In this document: positions 7,509 through 13,165 of the stretch, one piece after another
Numbering within the stretch: position 1 is the first letter of the stretch
Layout: every line of letters begins with the position of its first letter
From: Desulfobulbus sp.
GTDB lineage: Bacteria; Desulfobacterota; Desulfobulbia; Desulfobulbales; Desulfobulbaceae
NCBI GenBank assembly: GCA_030602145.1
Contig: JAUWAH010000018.1
Span: forward strand, 1-13,165
Direction of reading: 5' to 3'
DNA length: 13,165 nucleotides
Made by a program: the position numbers and the translations under genes
The notes under the pieces: generated by a model
What the model was told of the DNA's origin: nothing
The model's database searches: none
What the model saw: only the letters and a program-made list of their open reading frames with translations

Positions 7509-7982
7509 TCACTCGTGGCCGAAACCGGAACCGCTCGCCCCAGCGGTCTTGTCGATGGCCACATAGAGCTTGAGGTCGGTTTTGCCGAGCACGCCTTCGG
7601 ATATTACCACCATGCAGGTCTTGTTCGGCTTGACAAAGGCCAGCATAATATCCTTGGAGGCGGTTTCTCCCACCAGGCGCCATTTGTTGTCCTTCATCGA
7701 GGCAATCATATAATCCTTCAACGACATAATCTCCACCCTGCCCTTGTAGGTGAAGATACCGCCCCGAAACGATTCGGTCTTGATGACCATCGAATTCTTC
7801 CGATCCCAAACCAATTCGGTCGGCAGGGTTATATCCTTGATGTCATCGGCGAAATTGCTGATCTGGGGCAGACCGGCTGCATCGGTTCCGGAGACATTCC
7901 TGTTGGCGGCGCAACCTCCGGAAAGGAGGAGCAGCACCAGGGCAAGTAAAATAAACCACTGTTTTCCATTTCCTTTCTTCAT
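7509..7982 (-). CDS. Small lipoprotein of unknown function, first gene of the coaBC operon
   Basis: I start at ATG 7982, with GGAGG 9 bases upstream. The open frame extends further up to 8048 but lacks a signal there. The 157-residue product has a basic start (MKKGNGK), a hydrophobic core at about 9-20 and Cys24 in LLLLSGGC, a lipoprotein signal. Ala at +2 predicts outer-membrane sorting if E. coli rules hold. The mature part is soluble, with ELVWDRKNSMVIKTESFRGG at about 56-75 and a Lys/Asp-rich middle. The pattern KDYMIASMKDNKWRLVGE followed by KDIMLAFVKPNKTCMVVI looks like a conserved alpha/beta fold with two related halves. I recognise it only as the sort of short lipoprotein common in delta-type bacteria, and I assign no function. 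It precedes coaBC and darP and is read from the long structured leader upstream. Confidence 0.85.
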   Translation of the reverse strand: MKKGNGKQWFILLALVLLLLSGGCAANRNVSGTDAAGLPQISNFADDIKDITLPTELVWDRKNSMVIKTESFRGGIFTYKGRVEIMSLKDYMIASMKDNKWRLVGETASKDIMLAFVKPNKTCMVVISEGVLGKTDLKLYVAIDKTAGASGSGFGHE

Positions 7983-8012
7983 GGGACCTATCCTCCGGTT
8001 GAAGAACAAGAT

Positions 8013-8027
8013 CGGCCTTTGAGGCCG
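8013..8027 (-). repeat. GC-rich hairpin just upstream of the lipoprotein gene
   Basis: A perfect 6-bp stem, CGGCCT (8027-8022) with AGGCCG (8018-8013), closes a CAA loop. It is followed on the minus strand by the U-rich ATCTTGTTCTTC and then the GGAGG ribosome site. It could be a weak terminator ending the upstream structured RNA, or part of the lipoprotein leader. The stem is certain; the role is not. Confidence 0.4.
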
Positions 8028-8049
8028 GCTGTGAATACAAATCATCATT

Positions 8050-8222
8050 GCTGCACCGGTTGGAAGTGCACGGACAACCCGTGCTCAACCGCCCGATTCC
8101 GATACCACCGTGCCCACCCGCTTCGAAGTGACCGTCCGCAGGTGCAACGGCCTGCCCACCGTTTAGACAGGCGATGCCTTGCCTCCAAGTGGCGGCAGAC
8201 AGTTGCAGGTATCAGGTGCAAC
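8050..8222 (-). ncRNA. Candidate structured RNA or regulatory leader of the lipoprotein-coaBC-darP operon
   Basis: Reading the minus strand, GTTGCACC (8222-8215) can pair with GGTGCAGC (8057-8050) to close a 173-nt unit; one pair is G-U. Inside it, GATACC (8213-8208) pairs with GGTATC (8106-8101). TGCAAC, CTGC and CCAC (8207-8189) pair with GTGG, GCAG and GTTGCA (8159-8143). CCTGC (8142-8138) pairs with GCGGG (8121-8117). GGTTG and GCACGG (8090-8079) pair with CCGTGC and CAACC (8073-8058). These all nest in one multibranched fold. A competing pairing also exists, because TGCAAC (8207-8202) is equally complementary to GTTGCA at 8222-8217. The unit begins about 5 nt after the predicted transcription start. 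I recognise no known riboswitch or 6S signature. It is hypothetical but well supported by pairing. Confidence 0.45.
8139..8222 (+). repeat. Ten-base direct repeat CAGGTGCAAC (two copies)
   Basis: CAGGTGCAAC occurs perfectly at 8139-8148 and again at 8213-8222, 74 bases apart. The inverse TTGCA/TGCAAC word lies between them at 8202-8207. On the minus strand both copies supply a strand able to pair with the same middle segment, the basis of the alternative folds described for 8050-8222. Confidence 0.6.
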
Positions 8223-8233
8223 CAAGACAACCA

Positions 8234-8262
8234 GTTGTAAAAAATAAAGGTTTTAATGTCAA
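8234..8262 (-). promoter_or_regulatory. Strong sigma-70-like promoter for the lipoprotein-coaBC-darP operon
   Basis: On the minus strand a perfect TTGACA (8262-8257) is followed after 17 bases by TACAAC (8239-8234, four of six -10 bases). An AT-rich spacer lies between them. The predicted start is near 8227, leaving a leader of about 245 nt to the lipoprotein ATG at 7982. It overlaps the tatD promoter candidate on the other strand. Confidence 0.55.
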
Positions 8263-8279
8263 TAAACATTCACTATGAT
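8251..8279 (+). promoter_or_regulatory. Candidate promoter for tatD
   Basis: TATGAT (8274-8279, five of six -10 bases) lies 17 bases after a poor -35, TTTTAA (8251-8256). The predicted start near 8286 gives a leader of about 95 nt. It shares sequence with the opposite promoter at 8234-8262, so the two would compete for polymerase. The -10 is good and the -35 weak. Confidence 0.3.
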
Positions 8280-8381
8280 ACATTCCTTCGCTCTGGACCG
8301 TACGGCCGACGACGGACAGACCGTCCCGACAGCCAAACGCGCAGCCATCCGTCAATCCACAGCAAATCACCGCATCAGGCA

Positions 8382-9212
8382 ATGAAGCAATCTTTTCCCC
8401 TTCCTTCCCTCCCAGAGCATTCAGAACTCATTGATACCCATTGCCATCTTGACATGGAACCCTATAGATCCGATCTGGACGAGGTCATCCGGTCAGCGGC
8501 ACGGCACGGAGTTCGACGCATAGTCACCATCGGCATAGACACGCACAGCTCACAGGCGGCCATCGCCCTTGCAGAAAAGCATCCCGGCCGCCTGTTTGCC
8601 ACCATCGGCTTTCATCCCCACGATGCCCAACAGGCATCTCCCGATGCCTTGCGCGACTTGGCTGAGTTGGCCTCGCAGCCAGCCGTGGTCGGCTACGGCG
8701 AGATCGGCCTGGACTATGTCAAGAATTATGCGCCCCGGGAGGTGCAGCGCCGGGTTTTCATCGACCAACTGCACCTGGCCAAGGACCTGAACCTGCCCAT
8801 CGTCATCCACGATCGGGAGGCCCATGAGGATGTCCACAGCCTACTCAAGGAGCACGGCCCCTTTCCGAGAGGCGGTGTCATGCACTGTTTCTCCGGCGAT
8901 CGACGCTTGGCCGAGGCCATAATCAATCTGGGATTTTATATCTCGATTCCCGGAGTTGTCACCTTTGCCAACGCCCATTCGCTCCACGAGGTTGCCCGTG
9001 TGGTCGATCTCGACCATCTGCTCCTGGAGACCGATGGTCCCTACTTAGCCCCGGTTCCCTTTCGCGGCAAGCGCAACGAACCCCGTTTCATGCTGTATAC
9101 AGCGCAGAAGGTGGCGACATTGAAACAACTCTCCCTTGAAGAGATCGCCCGGGCCACCACCGCCAATGCCATCCGCCTCTTCGGTTTGGCCGGAGAACCC
9201 GATGATCGGTGA
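8382..9212 (+). CDS. tatD: TatD-family metal-dependent deoxyribonuclease
   Basis: I start at ATG 8382 (276 residues), because conserved TatD sequence begins about 15 residues later. A 42-residue in-frame extension to ATG 8256 is low-complexity, unlike TatD, and overlaps promoter signals. The ribosome site before 8382 is weak. The metal-binding set is complete: His20 and His22 in IDTHCHLD, Glu107 in GEIGLDY, His143 in VIHDREAHED, His168 in MHCFSG and Asp218 in LETDGPYLAP. The fold is a TIM-barrel amidohydrolase. Family members are Mg-dependent DNases or 3'-5' exonucleases acting on single-stranded DNA and have been linked to repair. It is the first gene of a plus-strand unit and overlaps the next gene by 11 bases. 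Confidence 0.94.
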   Translation: MKQSFPLPSLPEHSELIDTHCHLDMEPYRSDLDEVIRSAARHGVRRIVTIGIDTHSSQAAIALAEKHPGRLFATIGFHPHDAQQASPDALRDLAELASQPAVVGYGEIGLDYVKNYAPREVQRRVFIDQLHLAKDLNLPIVIHDREAHEDVHSLLKEHGPFPRGGVMHCFSGDRRLAEAIINLGFYISIPGVVTFANAHSLHEVARVVDLDHLLLETDGPYLAPVPFRGKRNEPRFMLYTAQKVATLKQLSLEEIARATTANAIRLFGLAGEPDDR

Positions 9213-9891
9213 CAATCTCTCCCACATATCGGAATCCATTGCCCGCAGTGCCAGGGCCGCCGGTAGAAGACCCGAGGATGTTCACCTGGTGGCGGTCAGC
9301 AAAACGGTCGGCATCGATCTGATCGGTGAGGCAATGGCCTGTGGCCAGACACTCTTCGGTGAAAACTACCTGCAGGAGGCAGCGGTCAAAATTCCACTTT
9401 TATCCCCCATGGCCCGATGGCACTTCATCGGTCACCTCCAGAGCAACAAAGCCAGGCAGGCTGTGGAACTCTTCGATGTCATCGAAACGGTGGATCGGTG
9501 GAAAATCGCCAAGATTCTCGACGCCCATGCACAGCAGGCGGGCAAAACACTCGCCGTGCTCATCCAGGTCAACATCGGCCGGGAGAAGCAAAAATCAGGT
9601 GTCCTTCCTGAGGAAACGGAAACGCTGCTGCGTCGAATCAAAGGGGAGACAAGCCTTCGTGTCCTGGGGCTCATGGCAATGCCACCCTTTTCTGACGATC
9701 CCGAGCAGAGTCGCCCTTTTTTCAGATCCCTGCGAAAACTTGCACAACATCTTGCCCCGCTGCATCTTTTCGCCGATAATAACCGCATCGAACTGTCCAT
9801 GGGCATGTCCAACGATTATACGGTGGCCGTCGAAGAGGGAGCGACCCTTGTTCGGATCGGTACAGCACTGTTCGGATCGAGAAAACCATAA
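9202..9891 (+). CDS. YggS/PROSC-family PLP homeostasis protein
   Basis: I start at ATG 9202, which overlaps the tatD stop by 11 bases and has GGAG 6 bases upstream; the frame is open further up but inside tatD. The 229-residue product fits the family (E. coli YggS 234). The PLP-binding lysine is Lys34 in LVAVSKTV. Other family motifs are LFGENYLQEA (about 52-61), WHFIGHLQSNK (about 73-83), VNIGREKQKSGV, LGLMAMPP, SMGMSNDY and the C-terminal VRIGTALFG. The fold is an alanine-racemase-type barrel without racemase partner domains. Family members bind pyridoxal phosphate and affect amino-acid and vitamin B6 balance; no catalytic activity is established. Tight spacing suggests translational coupling with tatD and co-transcription with the dehydrogenase gene 11 bases downstream. 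Confidence 0.95.
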   Translation: MIGDNLSHISESIARSARAAGRRPEDVHLVAVSKTVGIDLIGEAMACGQTLFGENYLQEAAVKIPLLSPMARWHFIGHLQSNKARQAVELFDVIETVDRWKIAKILDAHAQQAGKTLAVLIQVNIGREKQKSGVLPEETETLLRRIKGETSLRVLGLMAMPPFSDDPEQSRPFFRSLRKLAQHLAPLHLFADNNRIELSMGMSNDYTVAVEEGATLVRIGTALFGSRKP

Positions 9892-9902
9892 GGAGTTATA
9901 CC

Positions 9903-11213
9903 ATGCATATTACCATCGTCGGAACCGGATATGTCGGTCTGGTCACCGGATCCTGCTTTGCCGAGTTCGGCCATACGGTTACCTGCGTCGATACCGACAG
10001 CGATAAAATCGACCGGTTGCACAACGGCATCATCCCCATTTATGAACCGGGACTTGACCTTCTGGTCAAGAAGAACGTCGAGGAAGGTCGTCTCCATTTC
10101 ACCACCGAACTGGCCTCGGCCGTTCCCGAAGCCGATGCGGTCTTTCTTGCCGTGGGCACCCCCAGTTCGCGACGGGGCGACGGCTACGCCGACCTGTCCT
10201 ACATCTACCAGGCCGCCCGGGAGGTGGCCGTCCACCTGCAAGGATATACGGTTCTTGTCGATAAGAGCACGGTCCCGGTCGGCACTGCCCGCCAGGTTGC
10301 CAGAATTATTCGGGAAACCAATCCGTTGGCGGATTTCGACGTTGCCTCCAATCCCGAATTTCTGCGGGAAGGAGCGGCGATCAGCGATTTCATGCGCCCG
10401 GACCGGATAGTCATTGGCGTGGAATCGCCGCAAGCCGCAGCTATCCTGAGGGAAATCTATAAGCCGCTCTATCGGCGCGACATTCCCCTGGTCAGCACCA
10501 CCATTGAAACCGCTGAACTGGCCAAGTACGCCGCCAACGCCTTTTTGGCGGTTAAAATCAGTTTTATCAACGAAATCGCCAACGTGTGCGAGGCTGTCAA
10601 TGCCAATGTCGTCGATCTGGCCAAAGCCATCGGCATGGATGGTCGAATCGGCAGCAAGTTTCTTCATCCAGGCCCGGGGTATGGCGGGTCCTGTTTTCCC
10701 AAAGATACCCTAGCCCTGATGCGGATTGTCCAGGAGTATGGTGAACATATTCGTATCGTCGAAGCCGCCGTGGAGGTGAACGCAGCCCAAAAGGCCCGGA
10801 TGGTCAGGAAAATCAGAGAAATGGTGGGGGGGAACGAAGCGGGAAAGACAATCGCCTTCCTTGGCCTGACCTTTAAGCCGGAAACCGATGATATGCGCGA
10901 TGCTCCAGCCATCACCATTATCCCGGCGCTGCTGGAAAAAGGAGCCAGGATCATGGCCCATGACCCTAAGGGGATGGCAGAGGCGCAGAAATTCCTCCCC
11001 GTAGCGGTCGAATACGCCAACAACGCCTACGAGGCGGCCCAGGACGCCGATTGCCTCGTCCTGCTGACAGAATGGAATCAGTACCGGGCGCTTGACCTGT
11101 CACGGCTGAAAAACGCCATGAAGGCGCCGATCTTCGTCGATCTGCGCAACGTCTACGATCCGGTGACCATGCAACGGGCCGGATTCGTCTACACCGGGGT
11201 CGGACGGAAATAG
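9903..11213 (+). CDS. ugd: UDP-glucose 6-dehydrogenase
   Basis: The 436-residue product has an AAGGAG ribosome site shortly before ATG 9903. It shows the NAD-binding GTGYVG (7-12), IPIYEPGLD (about 44-52), VGTPSSRRGDG (84-94), DKSTVPVGTA (about 120-129) and NPEFLREGAAISDFM. The central helix has Lys208 in AELAKYAANAFLAVKISFIN, and the catalytic Cys264 and Asp268 lie in GYGGSCFPKD. The C-terminal UDP-binding domain has GLTFKPETDDMRDAP and LTEWNQYRALD. It oxidises UDP-glucose to UDP-glucuronate with two NAD+ for polysaccharide or lipid precursors. GDP-mannose dehydrogenase is the closest alternative, but IYEPGL and FKPETDDMRDAP favour UDP-glucose. It is the last gene of the tatD unit. No glycosyltransferase genes are nearby, so its polymer is unknown. 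Confidence 0.95.
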   Translation: MHITIVGTGYVGLVTGSCFAEFGHTVTCVDTDSDKIDRLHNGIIPIYEPGLDLLVKKNVEEGRLHFTTELASAVPEADAVFLAVGTPSSRRGDGYADLSYIYQAAREVAVHLQGYTVLVDKSTVPVGTARQVARIIRETNPLADFDVASNPEFLREGAAISDFMRPDRIVIGVESPQAAAILREIYKPLYRRDIPLVSTTIETAELAKYAANAFLAVKISFINEIANVCEAVNANVVDLAKAIGMDGRIGSKFLHPGPGYGGSCFPKDTLALMRIVQEYGEHIRIVEAAVEVNAAQKARMVRKIREMVGGNEAGKTIAFLGLTFKPETDDMRDAPAITIIPALLEKGARIMAHDPKGMAEAQKFLPVAVEYANNAYEAAQDADCLVLLTEWNQYRALDLSRLKNAMKAPIFVDLRNVYDPVTMQRAGFVYTGVGRK

Positions 11214-11214
11214 A

Positions 11215-11263
11215 GAAAAAACAACGAAACGGCTCCAGGAAGCCGGTTTCCGGGAGCCGTTTC
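11215..11263 (-). terminator. Intrinsic terminator (minus-strand orientation)
   Basis: GAAACGGCTCC (11226-11236) and GGAGCCGTTTC (11253-11263) form a perfect 11-bp stem, extended inside by GGAA/TTCC. On the minus strand a T-run, GTTGTTTTTT, follows (11225-11216). It would end the small PxxKW gene transcript, whose stop is at 11359. On the plus strand there is no T-run, so it would stop the dehydrogenase transcript only weakly. Two further small hairpins (11305-11318 and 11330-11349) lie between it and the gene. Confidence 0.8.
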
Positions 11264-11358
11264 ACACAAAATAAAGAATCACCTCAACCGATGGCCGAGA
11301 TGCGGTTCGCTGACGAACGGTCGCCCAAGGAACGCTTCAGAGGGCGTTCGTCTGCGGT

Positions 11359-11604
11359 TTATTTGCGGCGTGACGCCCGTTTGGCAGCCTTCAACGGGTT
11401 CACGCGGATCTTGACGACTTTGACTTCCGGCTTGGCGTGGGTGGCGAAATTGCAGATCCCCAGCCGCCATTTTGCCGCCGGATTAATATAAGTATCACAA
11501 AACTGACCGCCCTCCGCTGCAACGATTCGTTCACAGCCGCTGCACTGCTCGATAACCGGTAGAAACGAACCATCGGCGAACTTCGCCGCATTGCTTGCTT
11601 GCAT
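11359..11604 (-). CDS. PxxKW family cysteine-rich small protein
   Basis: I start at ATG 11604, with CAGGAG 8 bases upstream; the frame is open to 11724, but a promoter lies in between. The 81-residue product has four cysteines: Cys21 and Cys24 in a CSGC pair, Cys36 and Cys51. The family signature PAAKW lies at 42-46. The C-terminus is strongly basic (KAAKRASRRK). The Cys spacing suggests a small metal site, such as zinc, but this is inferred. The basic tail would suit binding to nucleic acid or ribosomes. The function of the family is unknown to me. I know it mainly from sulfate-reducing and related delta-type bacteria, which is one basis for my guess about the host. It has its own promoter and terminator. 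Confidence 0.88.
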   Translation of the reverse strand: MQASNAAKFADGSFLPVIEQCSGCERIVAAEGGQFCDTYINPAAKWRLGICNFATHAKPEVKVVKIRVNPLKAAKRASRRK

Positions 11605-11637
11605 AGTGCCAACTCCTGAAAAAATATAAACTTTTTC

Positions 11638-11666
11638 TTGAATCAGAAAAAAATGTCCCCTACAAT
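11638..11666 (+). promoter_or_regulatory. Promoter candidate for the pilus platform gene
   Basis: TTGAAT (11638-11643, four of six -35 bases) is followed after 17 bases by TACAAT (11661-11666, five of six -10 bases). The predicted start is near 11673, about 124 bases before the pilC ATG. It lies inside the predicted 5' leader of the opposite PxxKW transcript. Confidence 0.5.
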
Positions 11667-11711
11667 ACCTTGAGAATGCGTAAACGTCCGATACGGCGTT
11701 CAAGGGCGTTA

Positions 11712-11740
11712 TGTATAAAACCAATGCGGGCTCCTGTCAA
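11712..11740 (-). promoter_or_regulatory. Promoter candidate for the PxxKW gene
   Basis: On the minus strand a perfect TTGACA (11740-11735) is followed after 17 bases by TATACA (11717-11712, four of six -10 bases). The predicted start near 11705 leaves a leader of about 100 nt with one bulged hairpin (AACG and CCG pairing with CGG and CGTT). The match is one of the best in the window. Confidence 0.55.
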
Positions 11741-11796
11741 TATCATATCACAGCAGCCTTCGACGAATTGCCACAAATCAGTCCGGAGACTCCTTT

Positions 11797-13002
11797 ATGC
11801 CGATCTATGTCTGGAAAGGAAAAAATAGTTATGGCGAAAAACGCAAGGGCGAAATCGAAGCCGTCGATGAAGCTGGTGCACGCGCGCAACTCAGGCGGAT
11901 GCGGATCGACAACCCGACGGTCAAACTCAAGCCGAAGGATATTTTTGAAAACGTCAAAATTTTCAAACCCACCGTCACCGGCAAGGATATTGTCATTTTC
12001 ACCCGACAGCTCTCCACCATGATCGACGCCGGCCTGCCACTTGTTCAATGTTTGCAGATCCTGGGCAAGCAGCAAAGCAATCCGACCTTCAAAACGGTTC
12101 TCACCGCCATCCAAAACGACGTCGAAACCGGCACCACCCTGGCCGACTCCATGCGCAAGCACCCCAAAGTGTTCGACAGCCTCTATGCCAACATGATCGA
12201 GGCTGGCGAATTAGGCGGTATCCTTGACACCATCCTGTCAAGGCTTGCGGTTTTCAAGGAAAAGGCCATGGCGCTCAACAAGAAGATTAAAGGGGCCATG
12301 ACCTACCCGATTATCTGTCTTGCCATATCCATCCTCATCCTCATCGTTATTCTGGTTTTTGTCATCCCGGTATTCGTCGAGATGTTCGCGAGCATGGACT
12401 CCGCCCTTCCGGCTGTCACCCAACTCGTCGTCGACATGAGCGATTTCGTCAAGAACAATATCCTCTACCTGATCATTGTCGGCGTTCTCCTTGTCTATGG
12501 GGTGAAGAAAATCTACAACACCGAAAAAGGTCGACTCAGGATAGATGCCTTCATCCTCAAGGCTCCGGTCGTCGGACCGCTGGCCCGGAAGGTTGCCGTA
12601 TCGAAGTTCACCCGCACCCTCAGCACCATGCTGCAGAGCGGCGTGCCCATACTCGACGCCCTTCAGGTCGTTGCCCGGACATCGGGCAACAAGGTGGTTG
12701 AACGCGCCGTCATTCGCGTTTCCGAAAGTATCGCCGAAGGCCGACCCATTGCCGAACCCCTTGAAGAATCGGGGGTTTTCCCCAACATGGTCGTACAGAT
12801 GATCAATGTTGGCGAATCCGTCGGCGCTCTTGACACCATGCTTGAAAAGATTGCTGATTTCTACGATGAGGAGGTCGACCAGGCCGTTGAAAACCTGACT
12901 GCGATGATCGAGCCCTTCATGATGGTTTTTCTTGGTGGCATGATCGGCGGACTTGTAGTAGCAATGTATCTGCCCATTTTCCAAATGGCCGGCAATCTTT
13001 AA
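11797..13002 (+). CDS. pilC: Type IV pilus / type II secretion inner-membrane platform protein (PilC/GspF)
   Basis: The 401-residue product has GGAG 8 bases before ATG 11797. The N-terminus (MPIYVWKGKNSYGEKRKGEI) is typical of PilC. Two T2SSF domains follow, at about residues 65-190 and 267-392, each with the pattern FTRQLSTMIDAGLPL / FTRTLSTMLQSGVPI and an EAGELGG or NVGESVG turn. Membrane segments are at about 169-197, 221-240 and 370-397. This inner-membrane protein couples the assembly ATPase to pilus or pseudopilus growth. Sequence alone does not separate PilC from GspF with certainty; lone genes of this kind in delta-type bacteria are usually annotated as PilC. No pilB, pilT or pilin gene is adjacent. 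Enolase follows 39 bases later with no terminator, so the two may share a transcript. Confidence 0.9.
   Translation: MPIYVWKGKNSYGEKRKGEIEAVDEAGARAQLRRMRIDNPTVKLKPKDIFENVKIFKPTVTGKDIVIFTRQLSTMIDAGLPLVQCLQILGKQQSNPTFKTVLTAIQNDVETGTTLADSMRKHPKVFDSLYANMIEAGELGGILDTILSRLAVFKEKAMALNKKIKGAMTYPIICLAISILILIVILVFVIPVFVEMFASMDSALPAVTQLVVDMSDFVKNNILYLIIVGVLLVYGVKKIYNTEKGRLRIDAFILKAPVVGPLARKVAVSKFTRTLSTMLQSGVPILDALQVVARTSGNKVVERAVIRVSESIAEGRPIAEPLEESGVFPNMVVQMINVGESVGALDTMLEKIADFYDEEVDQAVENLTAMIEPFMMVFLGGMIGGLVVAMYLPIFQMAGNL

Positions 13003-13165
<163 letters not shown>

Noticed and set aside
8050..8222. Cobalamin riboswitch, suggested by the CCTGATACCTGC sequence
   Set aside because: It only loosely resembles a B12 box, lies at the 5' end rather than the 3' end of the leader, and the other core motifs are absent.
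8050..8222. 6S RNA
   Set aside because: The length fits, but the pairings give a multibranched fold rather than one long rod with a central bubble. This is not excluded with certainty.
8045..8269. 74-codon minus-strand ORF (and a 73-codon plus-strand one) in the tatD-lipoprotein gap
   Set aside because: The minus ORF's ATG lies upstream of the predicted transcription start. Neither product resembles a known protein, and the region is better explained as structured RNA.
8256..8381. In-frame extension of tatD to ATG 8256
   Set aside because: It has a plausible AAAGG upstream, but its 42 residues are Arg/Ser-rich and unlike TatD, and they overlap two promoter candidates.

Overview
The window looks like chromosomal DNA from a Gram-negative, GC-rich delta-type bacterium. 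The best guess is Desulfobacterota, perhaps near the Desulfobulbales. That placement is inferred from three things: a Tol system (outer membrane), a small PxxKW-family cysteine-rich protein (a family I associate with Desulfobacterota), and a lipoprotein-coaBC-darP cluster. I see no insertion sequence, phage gene, CRISPR array, tRNA or rRNA. Both ends cut a gene: a coiled-coil lipoprotein on the left and enolase on the right.

Layout. (1) 1-4331, minus strand: a Tol operon, tolQ-tolR-tolA-tolB, followed by a coiled-coil putative lipoprotein that is cut by the window edge. TolQ, TolR and TolA form the inner-membrane energy-transducing complex and TolB is the periplasmic propeller. Pal is not in its usual place directly after tolB. 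(2) 4332-4712: a 381-base divergent region with a back-to-back promoter pair and attenuator-like hairpins on both sides. (3) 4713-5624, plus strand: a thioredoxin-reductase-like flavoprotein that has the CxxC but lacks the usual NADPH signature. (4) 5686-7982, minus strand: a probable operon of lipoprotein, coaBC and darP, read from a promoter near 8240 through a leader of about 245 nt that folds extensively. (5) 8382-11213, plus strand: tatD, a PLP homeostasis protein gene and a UDP-glucose dehydrogenase gene, overlapping or closely spaced. (6) 11359-11604, minus strand: the PxxKW gene, ending at a strong intrinsic terminator. (7) 11797 to the end, plus strand: a pilC/gspF-type pilus platform gene, with eno 39 bases behind it.

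Most protein genes are ordinary envelope, cofactor and housekeeping genes. The less ordinary material lies between them. Two stretches of more than 300 bases without a gene (4332-4712 and 7983-8381) are full of nested or mutually exclusive complementary segments. The best candidate for something undescribed is the roughly 173-nt structured RNA upstream of the lipoprotein-coaBC-darP operon. Next is the short leader before the reductase gene, where a terminator-like hairpin loop is perfectly complementary to the bases just before the ribosome binding site. All RNA structures were found by eye and have not been tested by folding software or comparison.
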